Shown one piece after another: positions 9,580 to 17,569 of a DNA stretch of 53,170 bases. Source of the stretch: Pseudomonadota bacterium (GTDB lineage: Bacteria; Pseudomonadota; Gammaproteobacteria; Burkholderiales; Burkholderiaceae_E); NCBI GenBank assembly GCA_963204785.1, contig CAUJHG010000008.1, positions 1-53,170 of the forward strand, written 5' to 3'. Numbering within the stretch: the first letter of the stretch is position 1; each line of letters starts with the position of its first letter. Made by a program: the position numbers and the translations under genes. The notes beneath the pieces were generated by a model. The model had not been told where the DNA came from, searched no databases, and saw only the letters and a program-made list of their open reading frames with translations.

Positions 9580-10728
9580 ATGAGCACTCCGCGAGCTCGT
9601 CGCACCTGGTCGGGCAGGCAGGATGCGCCGGCGAAGCCACGGCGTGCGCGGATCGCGCTGGCGCTCGGGGCGGGCGTGCTGGCCGCGGGCTGCGCGGCGT
9701 CGGCGATCGATCTCCCCTATTACTGGCAGTCGGCGCTGGGACAGGCTTCGGTGCTCCAGCGCGCGCGTCCGATCGGCGCGCTGCTCGCAAGCGACGAGCT
9801 CGATGCGCGCCTGCGCCCGAAGCTCGAGCGGGTCCGCGAGATCCGCGCCTTTGCGTCGCGCGCGCTGAGCCTGCCCGAGAACCGCAGCTACACGCGCTAC
9901 GCGGACCTCGGCCGACCCTTCGTGGTCTGGAACGTCTTCGCCGCTCCCGAGCTGTCGATGCAGCTGAAGCAGTGGTGCTTTCCGGTGGCGGGCTGCGTCA
10001 GCTACCGTGGCTATTTCGAGCGGGAGGCAGCCGAGCGCCATGCGCAGAAGCTGCGGGCGCAGGGCTGGGAGGCTTATGTCGTCGGGGTGGCCGCCTACTC
10101 GACCCTGGGCTGGTTCGACGATCCGGTGCTCAACACTTTCGTCCACTATCCGGACGCGGAGCTGGCGCGGCTGATCTTCCATGAGCTTGCGCATCAGGTG
10201 CTCTACGTCCAGGGGGACTCCGCGTTCAACGAGTCCTTCGCCACCGCGGTCGAGGAGGCGGGCGTCGAGCGATGGCTGGCGGCACTCGACGATGCTGCAG
10301 TCGAGGGGGCGTATCGGGTGTTCGCGCAGCGCCGCGCGAGCTTCGTCGGGCTGCTGCAGCGGCACAAGGCGGCGCTGGAGGCGGTCTACGCAGGCGATGC
10401 TTCCGATGAGGACAAGCGCGCAGGCAAGCGCGCGGTGCTCGATTCGCTGCGACACGACTACCAGGCGCTCAGGGCCAGCTGGGCTGGCTACCCGGGCTAC
10501 GATCGGTGGTTCGCACAGCCGCTGACCAACGCGCATCTGGCGTCGGTGTCGGCCTACCACGCGCTGGTGCCTGGGTTCCGGCGGCTGCTCGGACAGGCGG
10601 GTGGCGATCTGCCACGCTTCTTCAGGCTGGCCCGCGAGCTGGCGGATCTGCCGGCCGAGGAACGCCTGCGCCTGCTCTCCGGCACAGACGGCGCCCTCGC
10701 GGTCCGTTCTCCGGTCGGGATGCATTGA
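9580..10728 (+). CDS. Predicted aminopeptidase, HELAH metallopeptidase lipoprotein (COG4324-like)
   Basis: The 382 residues start with an N-terminal basic stretch and hydrophobic segment ending in the lipobox-like LAAGC, suggesting lipid anchoring. Then comes the family core with SYRGYF and the zinc motif HELAH (201-205), followed by NESFATAVEE, which supplies a further conserved acidic site. These match the predicted aminopeptidase family (Pfam Aminopep, DUF2265). The chosen ATG at 9580 has GGCAGGG about 10 nt upstream; in-frame ATG at 9538 or 9463 is possible. Its biological substrate is unknown. It is transcribed away from the peptide operon and may share a theme of peptide degradation. 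Confidence 0.85.
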   Translation: MSTPRARRTWSGRQDAPAKPRRARIALALGAGVLAAGCAASAIDLPYYWQSALGQASVLQRARPIGALLASDELDARLRPKLERVREIRAFASRALSLPENRSYTRYADLGRPFVVWNVFAAPELSMQLKQWCFPVAGCVSYRGYFEREAAERHAQKLRAQGWEAYVVGVAAYSTLGWFDDPVLNTFVHYPDAELARLIFHELAHQVLYVQGDSAFNESFATAVEEAGVERWLAALDDAAVEGAYRVFAQRRASFVGLLQRHKAALEAVYAGDASDEDKRAGKRAVLDSLRHDYQALRASWAGYPGYDRWFAQPLTNAHLASVSAYHALVPGFRRLLGQAGGDLPRFFRLARELADLPAEERLRLLSGTDGALAVRSPVGMH

Positions 10729-10826
10729 CATTCCTCGCTTTTATTGTCGCGGAAGGGCGCTAACATCAGATTTTTCCGACCTGCAGGCGCCTGGGCGCGA
10801 CCGCGCAGGCAACCAGCGGAGGGAGC

Positions 10827-12530
10827 ATGGATCGTTTCTGGCTGAAGCACTATCCCGCAGGCGTGCCGCACGAGATCGACCATCACCGATACGAGTCGGT
10901 GGTGCAACTGATCGAGGAGGCGTTCACGAAGTACCGCAATCGCACCGCCTACGTCGGGATGGGCAGGAAGCTCACTTTCGGCGACCTGGACCGGATGTCG
11001 CGGGCGCTGGGCGCCTGGCTGCAGAGCCGCGGCCTGAACAAGGGCGATCGCGTCGCGATCATGATGCCCAACATCCTGCAGTACCCGGTGGCGCTTGCCG
11101 CGGTGCTGCGCGCCGGACTGGTGGTGGTCAACACCAACCCGCTCTACACGCCGCGCGAGCTCGAGCACCAGCTGACCGATTCCGGCGCGAAGGCGATCAT
11201 CATCCTGGAGAACTTCGCGACCACGCTGCAGCAGGTGATCGGGCGCACGCAGATCAAGGAGGTGGTCGTCGCCACGATGGGTGACCTGCTGGGCTTTCCG
11301 AAAGGTGCGATCGTCAACTTCGCGGTCCGCAAGCTCAAGAAGATGGTTCCGCCCTTCCAGCTTTCGGGCACGACCTCCTTCCTGTCGACCCTCACGCGGG
11401 GCGAGCGCCTGCTGCTCGAGACCCCGGCCATCGGCCACGAGGACGTCGCCTTCCTCCAGTACACCGGCGGCACCACGGGCCTGGCCAAGGGGGCGACGCT
11501 GGTCCATCGCAACATCATCGCCAACATCCTGCAGTCGGAGGCCTGGCTGCAGCCGGCGCTGAACAATCCGAAGAAAGGGCCGCCGCCGGAGCAGCTGATA
11601 TGGGTGTGCGCGCTGCCGCTCTACCACATCTTCTCGCTGACCGCCTGCTGTCTGCTCGGGATGCGGGTGGGCGGGATGAACATCCTGATCCCGAATCCGC
11701 GGGACCTGCCGGCGCTGCTGAAGGAGATCAGCCCCTACCGGTTCAACCTGTTCCCGGCGGTCAACACGCTGTTCAACGCGCTTGCGAACAACCCGGAGTT
11801 CCGCAAGCTCGACTTCTCCCAACTGCGTGTCTCGCTCGGCGGGGGAATGGCGGTGCAGGAGGCGGTGGCCCGGCAGTGGCTCGAGGTCACCGGTTGTCCG
11901 ATCTGCGAGGCCTACGGTCTGTCCGAGACCTCGCCGGCGGCCACCGGCAATCCGGTGGACACCGACGTCTTCACCGGAACGATCGGGCTTCCCTTCCCGT
12001 CGACCGAGGTGGCGATCCTCGACGACAACGGCAACCCGGTGCCGCTTGGCGAGCGTGGCGAGATCGCGATCCGCGGTCCGCAGGTCATGGCGGGCTACTG
12101 GGGCCATCCGGAGGAGACCGCCAAGGTCATGACTGCCGACGGCTTCTTCAAGACCGGCGACATCGGCATCATGGACGAGCGCGGCTACACGAAGATCGTC
12201 GACCGCAAGAAGGACATGATCCTGGTCTCGGGCTTCAACGTGTACCCGAACGAGATCGAAGGGGTGGTGGCCGATCACCCGGGCGTGCTCGAGGTCGCAG
12301 CGATCGGCGTGCCCGATGCGAACTCCGGCGAGGCGGTCAAGCTGTTCATCGTGAAGAAGGATCCGGCGCTCACCGAGAAGGACGTGATGTCCTTCTGCGC
12401 CGAGCGCCTCACCGGCTACAAGAAGCCCAAGTACGTCGAGTTCCGGACCGACCTGCCCAAGACCAACGTGGGCAAGATCCTGCGCCGCGAGCTGCGCGAC
12501 GAGGAACTGAAGAAGAAGGCGAAGGCCTGA
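10827..12530 (+). CDS. fadD: Long-chain acyl-CoA synthetase
   Basis: Activates fatty acids to acyl-CoA with ATP, at the inner membrane/cytosol interface, for beta-oxidation or lipid synthesis. The 567 residues hold the AMP-binding P-loop YTGGTTGLAKGA (212-223), the adenylation motif EAYGLSETSP (about 355-364), the FACS region around YTKIVDRKKDMILVSG, and the C-terminal catalytic lysine in TNVGKILRRE. Length and the N-terminal FWLKHYPAGVP match proteobacterial FadD. The ATG follows GGAGG at a 6-nt spacing. A convergent MarR gene follows; whether it regulates fadD is unknown. Confidence 0.95.
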   Translation: MDRFWLKHYPAGVPHEIDHHRYESVVQLIEEAFTKYRNRTAYVGMGRKLTFGDLDRMSRALGAWLQSRGLNKGDRVAIMMPNILQYPVALAAVLRAGLVVVNTNPLYTPRELEHQLTDSGAKAIIILENFATTLQQVIGRTQIKEVVVATMGDLLGFPKGAIVNFAVRKLKKMVPPFQLSGTTSFLSTLTRGERLLLETPAIGHEDVAFLQYTGGTTGLAKGATLVHRNIIANILQSEAWLQPALNNPKKGPPPEQLIWVCALPLYHIFSLTACCLLGMRVGGMNILIPNPRDLPALLKEISPYRFNLFPAVNTLFNALANNPEFRKLDFSQLRVSLGGGMAVQEAVARQWLEVTGCPICEAYGLSETSPAATGNPVDTDVFTGTIGLPFPSTEVAILDDNGNPVPLGERGEIAIRGPQVMAGYWGHPEETAKVMTADGFFKTGDIGIMDERGYTKIVDRKKDMILVSGFNVYPNEIEGVVADHPGVLEVAAIGVPDANSGEAVKLFIVKKDPALTEKDVMSFCAERLTGYKKPKYVEFRTDLPKTNVGKILRRELRDEELKKKAKA

Positions 12531-12562
12531 CGCGAGCCCTTGCTGCCCGACGGCGGAAGCCT

Positions 12563-12578
12563 GCCGGCGAAAGCCGGC
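12563..12578. terminator. Hairpin between fadD and marR
   Basis: GCCGGC-GAAA-GCCGGC forms a stable GNRA-loop hairpin about 32 bp after the fadD stop, in the gap between convergent genes. There is no T-run, so it may be only a weak terminator or an mRNA-protecting stem. Confidence 0.4.
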
Positions 12579-12591
12579 GCGGCGCCGGCGG

Positions 12592-12625
12592 GCGCGCCGT
12601 CAGTGCGCGCCGTCAGTGCGCGCCG
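12592..12625. repeat. 13-bp tandem repeat over the marR stop codon
   Basis: GCGCGCCGTCAGT occurs at 12592-12604 and 12605-12617 and partly at 12618-12625. On the minus strand each full unit carries the final Ala-His-stop of the MarR gene, so the last codons and stop have been duplicated just past the gene end. Confidence 0.8.
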
Positions 12626-13131
12626 CCGCTCGCCTGTCGGGTGATCGCGTCCTTGAGCTTGCCCAGGAGGGCGTGCAGGTTCTGCTGTTCCGTGCGGCTG
12701 AGCCCGTCGAACAGCGAGACCACCCAGCGTTCGTGCTCGAGGGCGATGGTGCCGAAGCGCTGCTGACCCGCCTCGGTCAGCCGCAGCCGGATTGCACGAC
12801 GGTCGTCGGGCACCGGTTCGCGCACCAGCAGGCCCTCGGCTTCCAGGAAGTCCGCAAGCGCCGTGATGTTGCCGCCGGTGACCATCAGCCGTTGCGACAA
12901 CTGGCTCATCTTCAGGCCCTCCGGGTGGCGGGCAAGCTGCGCCATGAGCTCGAAGCGCGGACTGGTGGTGTCGAACTCGCAGCGCAGCCGGCGCTGCAGC
13001 ATGCCGCCGATCATGTCCCGACAGGTCATCATGCGCAGCCACAGCTTCAGCGCGGTGTGGTCGTTCGCGTCGAGCCGTGTCTCGCGGTCGGCGAGTGTCT
13101 CTGGAGACGGTTGCGGATCGATCGGCAGCAT
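12613..13131 (-). CDS. MarR family transcriptional regulator
   Basis: A winged-helix DNA-binding protein, usually dimeric and ligand-responsive. The 172 residues carry a central wHTH (MSQLSQRLMVTGGNITALAD as recognition region) followed by the wing RREPVPDDRRAIRLRLTEAG-type sequence, here VPDDRRAIRLRLTEAG. A long ORF reaches to 13350, but its first residues are encoded by the porin terminator hairpin, so the ATG at 13131 is preferred. It is convergent with fadD and downstream of the porin terminator. MarR proteins near fadD sometimes control aromatic or fatty-acid catabolism, but its target cannot be assigned here. Confidence 0.87.
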   Translation of the reverse strand: MLPIDPQPSPETLADRETRLDANDHTALKLWLRMMTCRDMIGGMLQRRLRCEFDTTSPRFELMAQLARHPEGLKMSQLSQRLMVTGGNITALADFLEAEGLLVREPVPDDRRAIRLRLTEAGQQRFGTIALEHERWVVSLFDGLSRTEQQNLHALLGKLKDAITRQASGGAH

Positions 13132-13318
13132 GGGCAAGGTGCTTGGTTTGGCTCGCGGAAGTCTAAGGGCAAATCCCGGGCCGGCGACCCGTCGCGGTCG
13201 AGCAATCGGAAGCTTGGGAGCCTGATCCGGATCAAGGCAGGTCCGAAAAGAGGAAAAGTACGGGCCGGCGGGATTGCCCCTGGTCTGCGCTGTCTGTGGC
13301 TCAAGCGGGGAACGGGTA

Positions 13319-13347
13319 AAGAAAAAGCCGCCCGAAGGCGGCTCTTT
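13319..13347 (-). terminator. Rho-independent terminator of the porin gene
   Basis: On the minus strand the stem AGCCGCC-TTCG-GGCGGCT is followed by a T-run (complement of 13321-13326). It sits about 20 nt after the porin stop. The stretch 13132-13365 is otherwise the marR upstream region. Confidence 0.92.
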
Positions 13348-13365
13348 CAAGTCGATGAAGCCGAC

Positions 13366-14490
13366 TCAGAAGGCGTGGCGAATGCCCAGGTGAAGCTGCT
13401 TCTGATCCTGACCGGCGGTGGCCGTCGGCAGGTTGTTCAGCGCAGCCGCCGTGAAGAAGCCGTACGACGCGTGCGATTCGTTGTTGATCACGCCGTAGGA
13501 GACGCCCAGCGAGGTACGCTTCGACAGCGGGTAGTCGTAGCCCACGGTGATCATCTTGGCGCCGGACTGGTTGTCCTTCGTGCCGCTGAGCTTGGCGTCC
13601 ATCGCCTGCGAATAGGTCAGCATGGCCGTGCCAGCGCCGAGCTTCGCGGTCACCGGGATGGACCAGGCGCCGCGCTTGTAGTCGCCGCCGCCGACGTACT
13701 TCAGCTTGGCCTCGTCATAGACAACTCCGACCTTGAAGGCGCCGAAGTTGTAGCCGCCACCGACGCGCCAGGCCGACTGACCCTGGTAGGCGCCAGTCGC
13801 GAAGGTCTTGTAGCCCTCGACCTTCTCGTCCCAGGCCGCAACGTAGACGTTCAGCGGACCAGCGGCGTAGCCGATGTTGGCCGACCAGGCCTGGCCCTTG
13901 TTGCCGTCGCCCATTGCGCCGGCTTCACCAGCAGAGGCCAGCGCGGTGGCAGCGCTGGCGCCCGGCGTCCAGGTGATGCCGCCGGAGATGCCGCCGAAGT
14001 TCGGGCTGTCCCAACGCACGACGTTGTTCAGACGGCTGTTGCGCGCGATCGGGCTGCTGTTGATGAAGCCGATGATCGAGGTGTTCGAGTGCTGCAGCGC
14101 GGTGGCGCGGAAGGCGTGCTCGTCGAGGCCGTAGATCCAGTAGGTGTCGAGCTTGCCGAGGCGCACCGTACCGAAGCCGCCGGCCAGGCCGACGAAGGTG
14201 GCCCCACCGGCGAGCGTCTGGCCGACCGTGCCGCCGTCGTCCGGACGGAAGCGGTTGTCGATCTGGAAGATCGCCTTCAGGCCGCCGCCGAGATCCTCGG
14301 TGCCGCTGATGATGAAGCGCGAGGAACCGTCGTTCATCGCGGTGTGGCTGCCGTTGCCAGCCGCGCCGTTCGTGTACTTGGTCTGCGTGACGCCAGTCTT
14401 CAGGTTGCCCGACAGGACAACGTTCGTCTGCGCGTAGGCGAACGCGGGCAGGGCGGCCGCGACAGCCACTGCGAGAAGCGATTTCTTCAT
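13366..14490 (-). CDS. Outer-membrane porin, Gram-negative general porin (beta-proteobacterial type)
   Basis: Forms a trimeric beta-barrel channel for small hydrophilic solutes in the outer membrane. The 374 residues start with a signal peptide (KKSLLAVAVAAALPAFAYA, cleavage after AYA). The mature protein begins QTNVVLSGNLKTGV, contains the FVGLAGGFGTVRLGKLDTYW motif region, and ends with the obligatory C-terminal phenylalanine (GIRHAF) recognised by the BAM machine. An AGGAG ribosome site lies 8 nt before the ATG. It is monocistronic and closed by a good terminator, as expected for an abundant porin. Confidence 0.95.
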   Translation of the reverse strand: MKKSLLAVAVAAALPAFAYAQTNVVLSGNLKTGVTQTKYTNGAAGNGSHTAMNDGSSRFIISGTEDLGGGLKAIFQIDNRFRPDDGGTVGQTLAGGATFVGLAGGFGTVRLGKLDTYWIYGLDEHAFRATALQHSNTSIIGFINSSPIARNSRLNNVVRWDSPNFGGISGGITWTPGASAATALASAGEAGAMGDGNKGQAWSANIGYAAGPLNVYVAAWDEKVEGYKTFATGAYQGQSAWRVGGGYNFGAFKVGVVYDEAKLKYVGGGDYKRGAWSIPVTAKLGAGTAMLTYSQAMDAKLSGTKDNQSGAKMITVGYDYPLSKRTSLGVSYGVINNESHASYGFFTAAALNNLPTATAGQDQKQLHLGIRHAF

Positions 14491-14758
14491 TGATCAATCT
14501 CCTAGGTTTCTGGAATCAATCGGCAGCCCTCGAACCGCCGCAACTCCCCGAAGCGCGCCATGGTGGAACCAAGGCCCCCGGATAGAAGTCCGAGCCATTG
14601 TCACCAAATTTCCGGGTCCGGCCAAGCTGGTCGGTCGTCGCGGCGCCGGATTTTGACGAGCTTGTAGTATTGCTGCAACATTCGCCCGATGCAGCCTTGG
14701 GCGGTGTGCGGGCGCCTCGGTGCGCGCCCCGTCGACCTTGGGCGCGAGGCCTGTGCAG
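14491..14758. promoter_or_regulatory. Divergent promoter region between porin and coq7
   Basis: This 268-bp gap must hold both promoters. For coq7 a candidate is TTGACG (14653-14658), 17 bp, CAACAT (14676-14681), with a poor -10. For the porin only the AGGAG ribosome site near the start is clear; no convincing sigma-70 hexamers were identified. No gene is supported. Confidence 0.4.
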
Positions 14759-15412
14759 ATGGACGACACGATTCCCCTGAGCCCGCTCGAGCGGGCCCTA
14801 GCCCTGGCCGGGCGTGCCCTTGCCACGGTGGCTGCCGCACTGCCTTCCGATCGTCCCTCGCCGGCCGCAGGCCTGCCGATGGACGTCGATGATGAGCTGT
14901 CGGTGGCGCAGCGCAGCCTCGCCGGAGGTCTGATGCGGGTCAACCACGTGGGCGAGATCTGCGCGCAGGCCCTCTACGAGGGCCAGGCCCTCACCGCACG
15001 TGATCCGGAACTGCGCGCGCAGTTCCTTCGTGCCGCTTCCGAGGAGCACGATCATCTGGTCTGGACCCGCGAGCGGCTCGAGGAACTCGGCGACCGCCCC
15101 TCGCTGCTGAATCCGCTCTGGTATGCGGGCGCGCTGGCGCTCGGGGCGCTTGCCGGTCGGGCGGGGGATCGGGTCAGCCTCGGCTTCATGGCCGAGACAG
15201 AGCGGCAGGTCGAGGCTCATCTGGAGGGGCATCTGGAGCGCCTGCCGCAGCAGGACCTGCGCTCGCGGGCGATCGTGGCGCAGATGAAGGACGACGAGGT
15301 CGCCCATGCGCAGGCTGCGATCCGGCTGGGCGGCGTGGAACTGCCGGCGCCGGTGCGCGGCCTGATGAGGGCGGCGGCGCGGGTGATGACCACTTCCGCG
15401 CGCTACATATAA
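14759..15412 (+). CDS. coq7: 3-demethoxyubiquinol 3-hydroxylase (Coq7 family)
   Basis: Di-iron monooxygenase catalysing the penultimate hydroxylation in ubiquinone synthesis, at the inner membrane. The 217 residues include the ferritin-like ligand motifs [18 protein letters not shown] (E of VGE), EEHDH, and the later EVEAH-like [14 protein letters not shown] and DDEVAHAQ. Length fits the family. The ATG at 14759 aligns with known starts ([13 protein letters not shown]) and follows a GGCGCGAGG stretch; upstream codons from 14720 read as non-conserved. It is convergent with the OsmC gene. Confidence 0.94.
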   Translation: MDDTIPLSPLERALALAGRALATVAAALPSDRPSPAAGLPMDVDDELSVAQRSLAGGLMRVNHVGEICAQALYEGQALTARDPELRAQFLRAASEEHDHLVWTRERLEELGDRPSLLNPLWYAGALALGALAGRAGDRVSLGFMAETERQVEAHLEGHLERLPQQDLRSRAIVAQMKDDEVAHAQAAIRLGGVELPAPVRGLMRAAARVMTTSARYI

Positions 15413-15444
15413 GAAAAGAAGCGAGGAATCCGGAGGCGAGGATT

Positions 15445-15480
15445 AGGTCTGGCCGCAGCCGCATCGCCTGCGGCCGACCT
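15445..15480. terminator. Bidirectional hairpin between coq7 and the OsmC gene
   Basis: AGGTC-t-GGCCGCAG (15445-15458) pairs with CTGCGGCC-GACCT (15468-15480): 13 base pairs with one bulged T and a 9-nt loop. It lies between convergent genes and ends 5 nt before the OsmC stop. There is no T-run, so termination may be weak. Confidence 0.5.
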
Positions 15481-15485
15481 GCGCC

Positions 15486-15908
15486 TCAGTCCTCGATCAC
15501 TTCCCAGCCCAGCGACAGTTGCGCAGTCTTCGCGAGCATCGCCGACGCGGAGCAGTATTTGTCGTGCGACAGTCTGATGGCGCGTTCGACCAGGTTGGGC
15601 TTGATCGCCCGCCCGCGCACCGTGAACTGGAAATGGATCCGGGTGAAGACCTTCGGGTCGGTGCTGGCGCGCTCGGCCACCAGTTTCGCCTCACAGCCGC
15701 GAATGTCCTGCCCGCTCTTGCGCAGGATCACCACGACGTCATAGGCCGCGCAGCCCGCCGTGCCGAGCAGGACCATCTCCATCGGACGAGGGGCGAGATT
15801 GTGCCCGCCTCCTTCCGGGGCGCCGTCCATCGCCACCAGGTGCCCGCTGCCCGTCTCGGCCAGGAAGGACATGCCTTCGCCACCGGTCCACTTCACGGTG
15901 CATTCCAC
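15486..15908 (-). CDS. OsmC family protein
   Basis: Member of the OsmC/Ohr thiol-peroxidase-like superfamily, YhfA-type. The 140 residues carry NLAPRPMEMVLLGTAGCAAYDVV with the first conserved cysteine and KYCSASAM with the second, the reactive pair of the family. A GTG start at 15908 is chosen because GGGAGA lies 7-8 nt upstream and the sequence then begins VECTVKWTGGEGMSF as in relatives. The ATG at 15950 has no ribosome site. Possible role in removing organic hydroperoxides; YhfA-type members have no firmly known substrate. Confidence 0.9.
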   Translation of the reverse strand: MECTVKWTGGEGMSFLAETGSGHLVAMDGAPEGGGHNLAPRPMEMVLLGTAGCAAYDVVVILRKSGQDIRGCEAKLVAERASTDPKVFTRIHFQFTVRGRAIKPNLVERAIRLSHDKYCSASAMLAKTAQLSLGWEVIED

Positions 15909-16120
15909 TGTGTCATCTCCCAAGGGGTTTGGTGGTCCGAAATATTGCATCGCGCAAATTCGAAATTAGAGGATTTCTACTAATCTGCGAGGTGCACCAG
16001 GCGGCGTTGTTCACTGCAAATCTTAGAAGTACGTGTGAAATCAATGAGTTGCAGTTGGACAAGGGTAAACCCCGGTTCGATCTGTCGTGCTCGATCTTCT
16101 TCTTCCGGCGCTCTGGGATC
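15909..16120. other. AT-richer intergenic stretch with an ATTAG-N10-CTAAT palindrome
   Basis: No gene is seen in this stretch upstream of the OsmC gene and of the small-RNA promoter. It is visibly richer in A+T than its neighbours and holds the inverted repeat ATTAG (15965-15969) / CTAAT (15980-15984), a possible regulator-binding site for the leftward OsmC gene. Confidence 0.4.
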
Positions 16121-16149
16121 TTGCAATGCACAAAACCGAGCGGTATAGT
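16121..16149 (+). promoter_or_regulatory. Sigma-70 promoter of the small RNA
   Basis: TTGCAA (16121-16126), 17-bp spacer, TATAGT (16144-16149). Both hexamers are close to consensus, with optimal spacing, and predict transcription starting near 16156, the first base of a stable hairpin. Confidence 0.85.
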
Positions 16150-16155
16150 TCGTCC

Positions 16156-16253
16156 ATCGGTTGTCGCAGCGAGACGGCGGCAACCCACCGATGTCTCCTC
16201 CACCCTCCTCCTTTGGTGGATTAAGCCCGAACCCCGCGTTCGGGCTTTTTTTT
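16156..16253 (+). ncRNA. Small RNA with exposed anti-Shine-Dalgarno loop
   Basis: A transcript of about 98 nt bounded by a near-consensus promoter and a strong terminator, with no ORF. Hairpin 1 (16156-16193) pairs ATCGG with CCGAT and TTGTCGC with GGCGGCAA. Hairpin 2 pairs TCCACC (16199-16204) with GGTGGA (16215-16220) and displays the loop CTCCTCCTTT. This loop contains CCTCCTTT, identical to the anti-Shine-Dalgarno tail of 16S rRNA; a further CTCCTCC precedes the stem. Hairpin 3 is the terminator. The design recalls the anti-SD toxic small RNAs reported from beta-proteobacteria and alpha-proteobacterial CCUCCUCCC RNAs. Likely action is competition for, or pairing with, Shine-Dalgarno sequences of mRNAs. 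Family assignment is from memory and unverified. Confidence 0.8.
16224..16253 (+). terminator. Rho-independent terminator of the small RNA
   Basis: AGCCCGAA (16224-16231), loop CCCCGCG, TTCGGGCT (16239-16246), then an eight-T run. It is a textbook terminator with no protein gene in front of it, itself an argument for the small-RNA gene. Confidence 0.95.
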
Positions 16254-16329
16254 GGCCCTTCGCGGAACCGCGCGGAACGCGAGGCCGGGCGCTTTCCGGG
16301 TTCGGCAGCGCACGAGGTTCGAAAACACT

Positions 16330-16359
16330 TTGACCTCGTGCCGGGCGTCGGGCTAGAAT
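16330..16359 (+). promoter_or_regulatory. Promoter of the rplM-rpsI operon
   Basis: TTGACC (16330-16335), 18-bp spacer, TAGAAT (16354-16359). Predicted start near 16366, giving a leader of about 200 nt before rplM. Confidence 0.75.
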
Positions 16360-16365
16360 AACAGG

Positions 16366-16565
16366 CTTTCCAAGCGCCCGAGCCTTCGCGCGATCGGCCG
16401 AAGGGCGGGCAAGGTCGAACCGGACGAGTCCAGGAGCAATCCCGGACCGGGTTCGGCAGATCCCGAATGAGTCCCGGGAGAGAGTCCCGAGGGAGTCCGG
16501 CGTCTCAGACCCGGTGTCACTGAACGAGCGAGCCGCATCTCGAGCGGGTCGAAGCGAGTATTTGC
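16366..16565 (+). other. Long 5' leader of rplM with four GAGTCC repeats
   Basis: Untranslated leader of about 200 nt. GAGTCC occurs at 16426, 16469, 16482 and 16493 among CCCGG-rich stem-forming stretches. Ribosomal-protein leaders often bind their own product, so autogenous control by L13 is possible, but no known leader family was recognised. Confidence 0.45.
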
Positions 16566-16994
16566 ATGAAAACCTTTTCTGCCAAGCCGCACGAAGTCAA
16601 GCGCGACTGGTTCGTGGTCGATGCCAATGACAAGGTGCTGGGCCGCCTTGCCGCCGAGATCGCGCATCGCCTGCGCGGCAAGCACAAGCCGGAGTACACC
16701 CCGCACGTGGACACCGGCGACTTCATCGTCGTGGTCAACGCTGCACGCATGCGCGTCACCGGTAACAAGAACGTCGACAAGAAGTACTACCGCCACAGCG
16801 GCTACCCGGGCGGCATCACCGAGACCAGTTTCTCGGACATGCAGTCGCGCTTCCCGGGGCGTGCCCTGGAGAAGGCGGTCAAGGGCATGCTCCCGAAGGG
16901 GCCGCTGGGCTACGCGATGATCAAGAAGCTCAAGGTCTACGCCCAGGGCTCCCATCCGCACGCCGCGCAGCAGCCGCGCGCGCTCGAGATCTGA
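16566..16994 (+). CDS. rplM: 50S ribosomal protein L13
   Basis: Early-assembling large-subunit protein. The 142 residues start [19 protein letters not shown] and include the family core [28 protein letters not shown] and the C-terminal [17 protein letters not shown]. Length equals the E. coli protein. It is followed by rpsI after 52 bp, the conserved L13-S9 operon. Confidence 0.98.
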   Translation: MKTFSAKPHEVKRDWFVVDANDKVLGRLAAEIAHRLRGKHKPEYTPHVDTGDFIVVVNAARMRVTGNKNVDKKYYRHSGYPGGITETSFSDMQSRFPGRALEKAVKGMLPKGPLGYAMIKKLKVYAQGSHPHAAQQPRALEI

Positions 16995-17046
16995 TCGCCC
17001 GGCGCGACGATCGAACCCAGACCGAATTCACGAAGGAATCGAACCG

Positions 17047-17439
17047 ATGATCGGTGATTACTACTACGGCACCGGCCGACGCAAGACCTCGGTGGCGCGG
17101 GTGTTCCTGAAGCGGGGCACCGGCAAGGTCGTCGTCAACGGCAAGCCGCTCGATCAGTACTTCGCTCGCGAGACCGGCCGCATGGTCGTGCGCCAGCCGC
17201 TCGAACTGACCAACCACGTCGACAGCTTCGACATCATGGTCAACGTCGGTGGCGGCGGCGAATCGGGGCAGGCTGGCGCGGTGCGGCACGGCATCACCCG
17301 TGCACTGATGGACTACGACGGAACGCTCAAGCCGACGCTCTCCGGCGCAGGTCTGGTGACCCGCGACGCCCGTGCGGTCGAGCGCAAGAAGGTCGGCCTG
17401 CACAAGGCGCGTCGGCGCAAGCAGTTCTCCAAGCGCTGA
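17047..17439 (+). CDS. rpsI: 30S ribosomal protein S9
   Basis: The C-terminal tail of S9 reaches the P-site tRNA. The 130 residues contain [35 protein letters not shown] and end RRRKQFSKR, all diagnostic. AAGGA lies about 9 nt before the ATG. Second gene of the rplM operon. Confidence 0.98.
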   Translation: MIGDYYYGTGRRKTSVARVFLKRGTGKVVVNGKPLDQYFARETGRMVVRQPLELTNHVDSFDIMVNVGGGGESGQAGAVRHGITRALMDYDGTLKPTLSGAGLVTRDARAVERKKVGLHKARRRKQFSKR

Positions 17440-17509
17440 TCCGACTCGTCGTTTCCGGGCTGCGTGCGCCGTCTGCGGCGATCGCGCCCGGGGCGACTCC
17501 ATGCGCAGC

Positions 17510-17529
17510 AGGCCGCCTTCGGGCGGCCT
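17510..17529 (+). terminator. UUCG hairpin after rpsI
   Basis: AGGCCGCC-TTCG-GGCGGCCT, an 8-bp stem with a very stable tetraloop, 70 bp after rpsI and 40 bp before argC. It lacks a T-run, so it is either a weak terminator or a 3'-end stabiliser. Confidence 0.5.
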
Positions 17530-17569
17530 CGTCGCTTGTGCGCAGAATTTCCTCTCGATCGGGATGGAC

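Noticed and set aside
13132..13350. Upstream extension of the MarR ORF
   Set aside because: The first codons are encoded by the porin terminator hairpin and match no MarR N-terminus.
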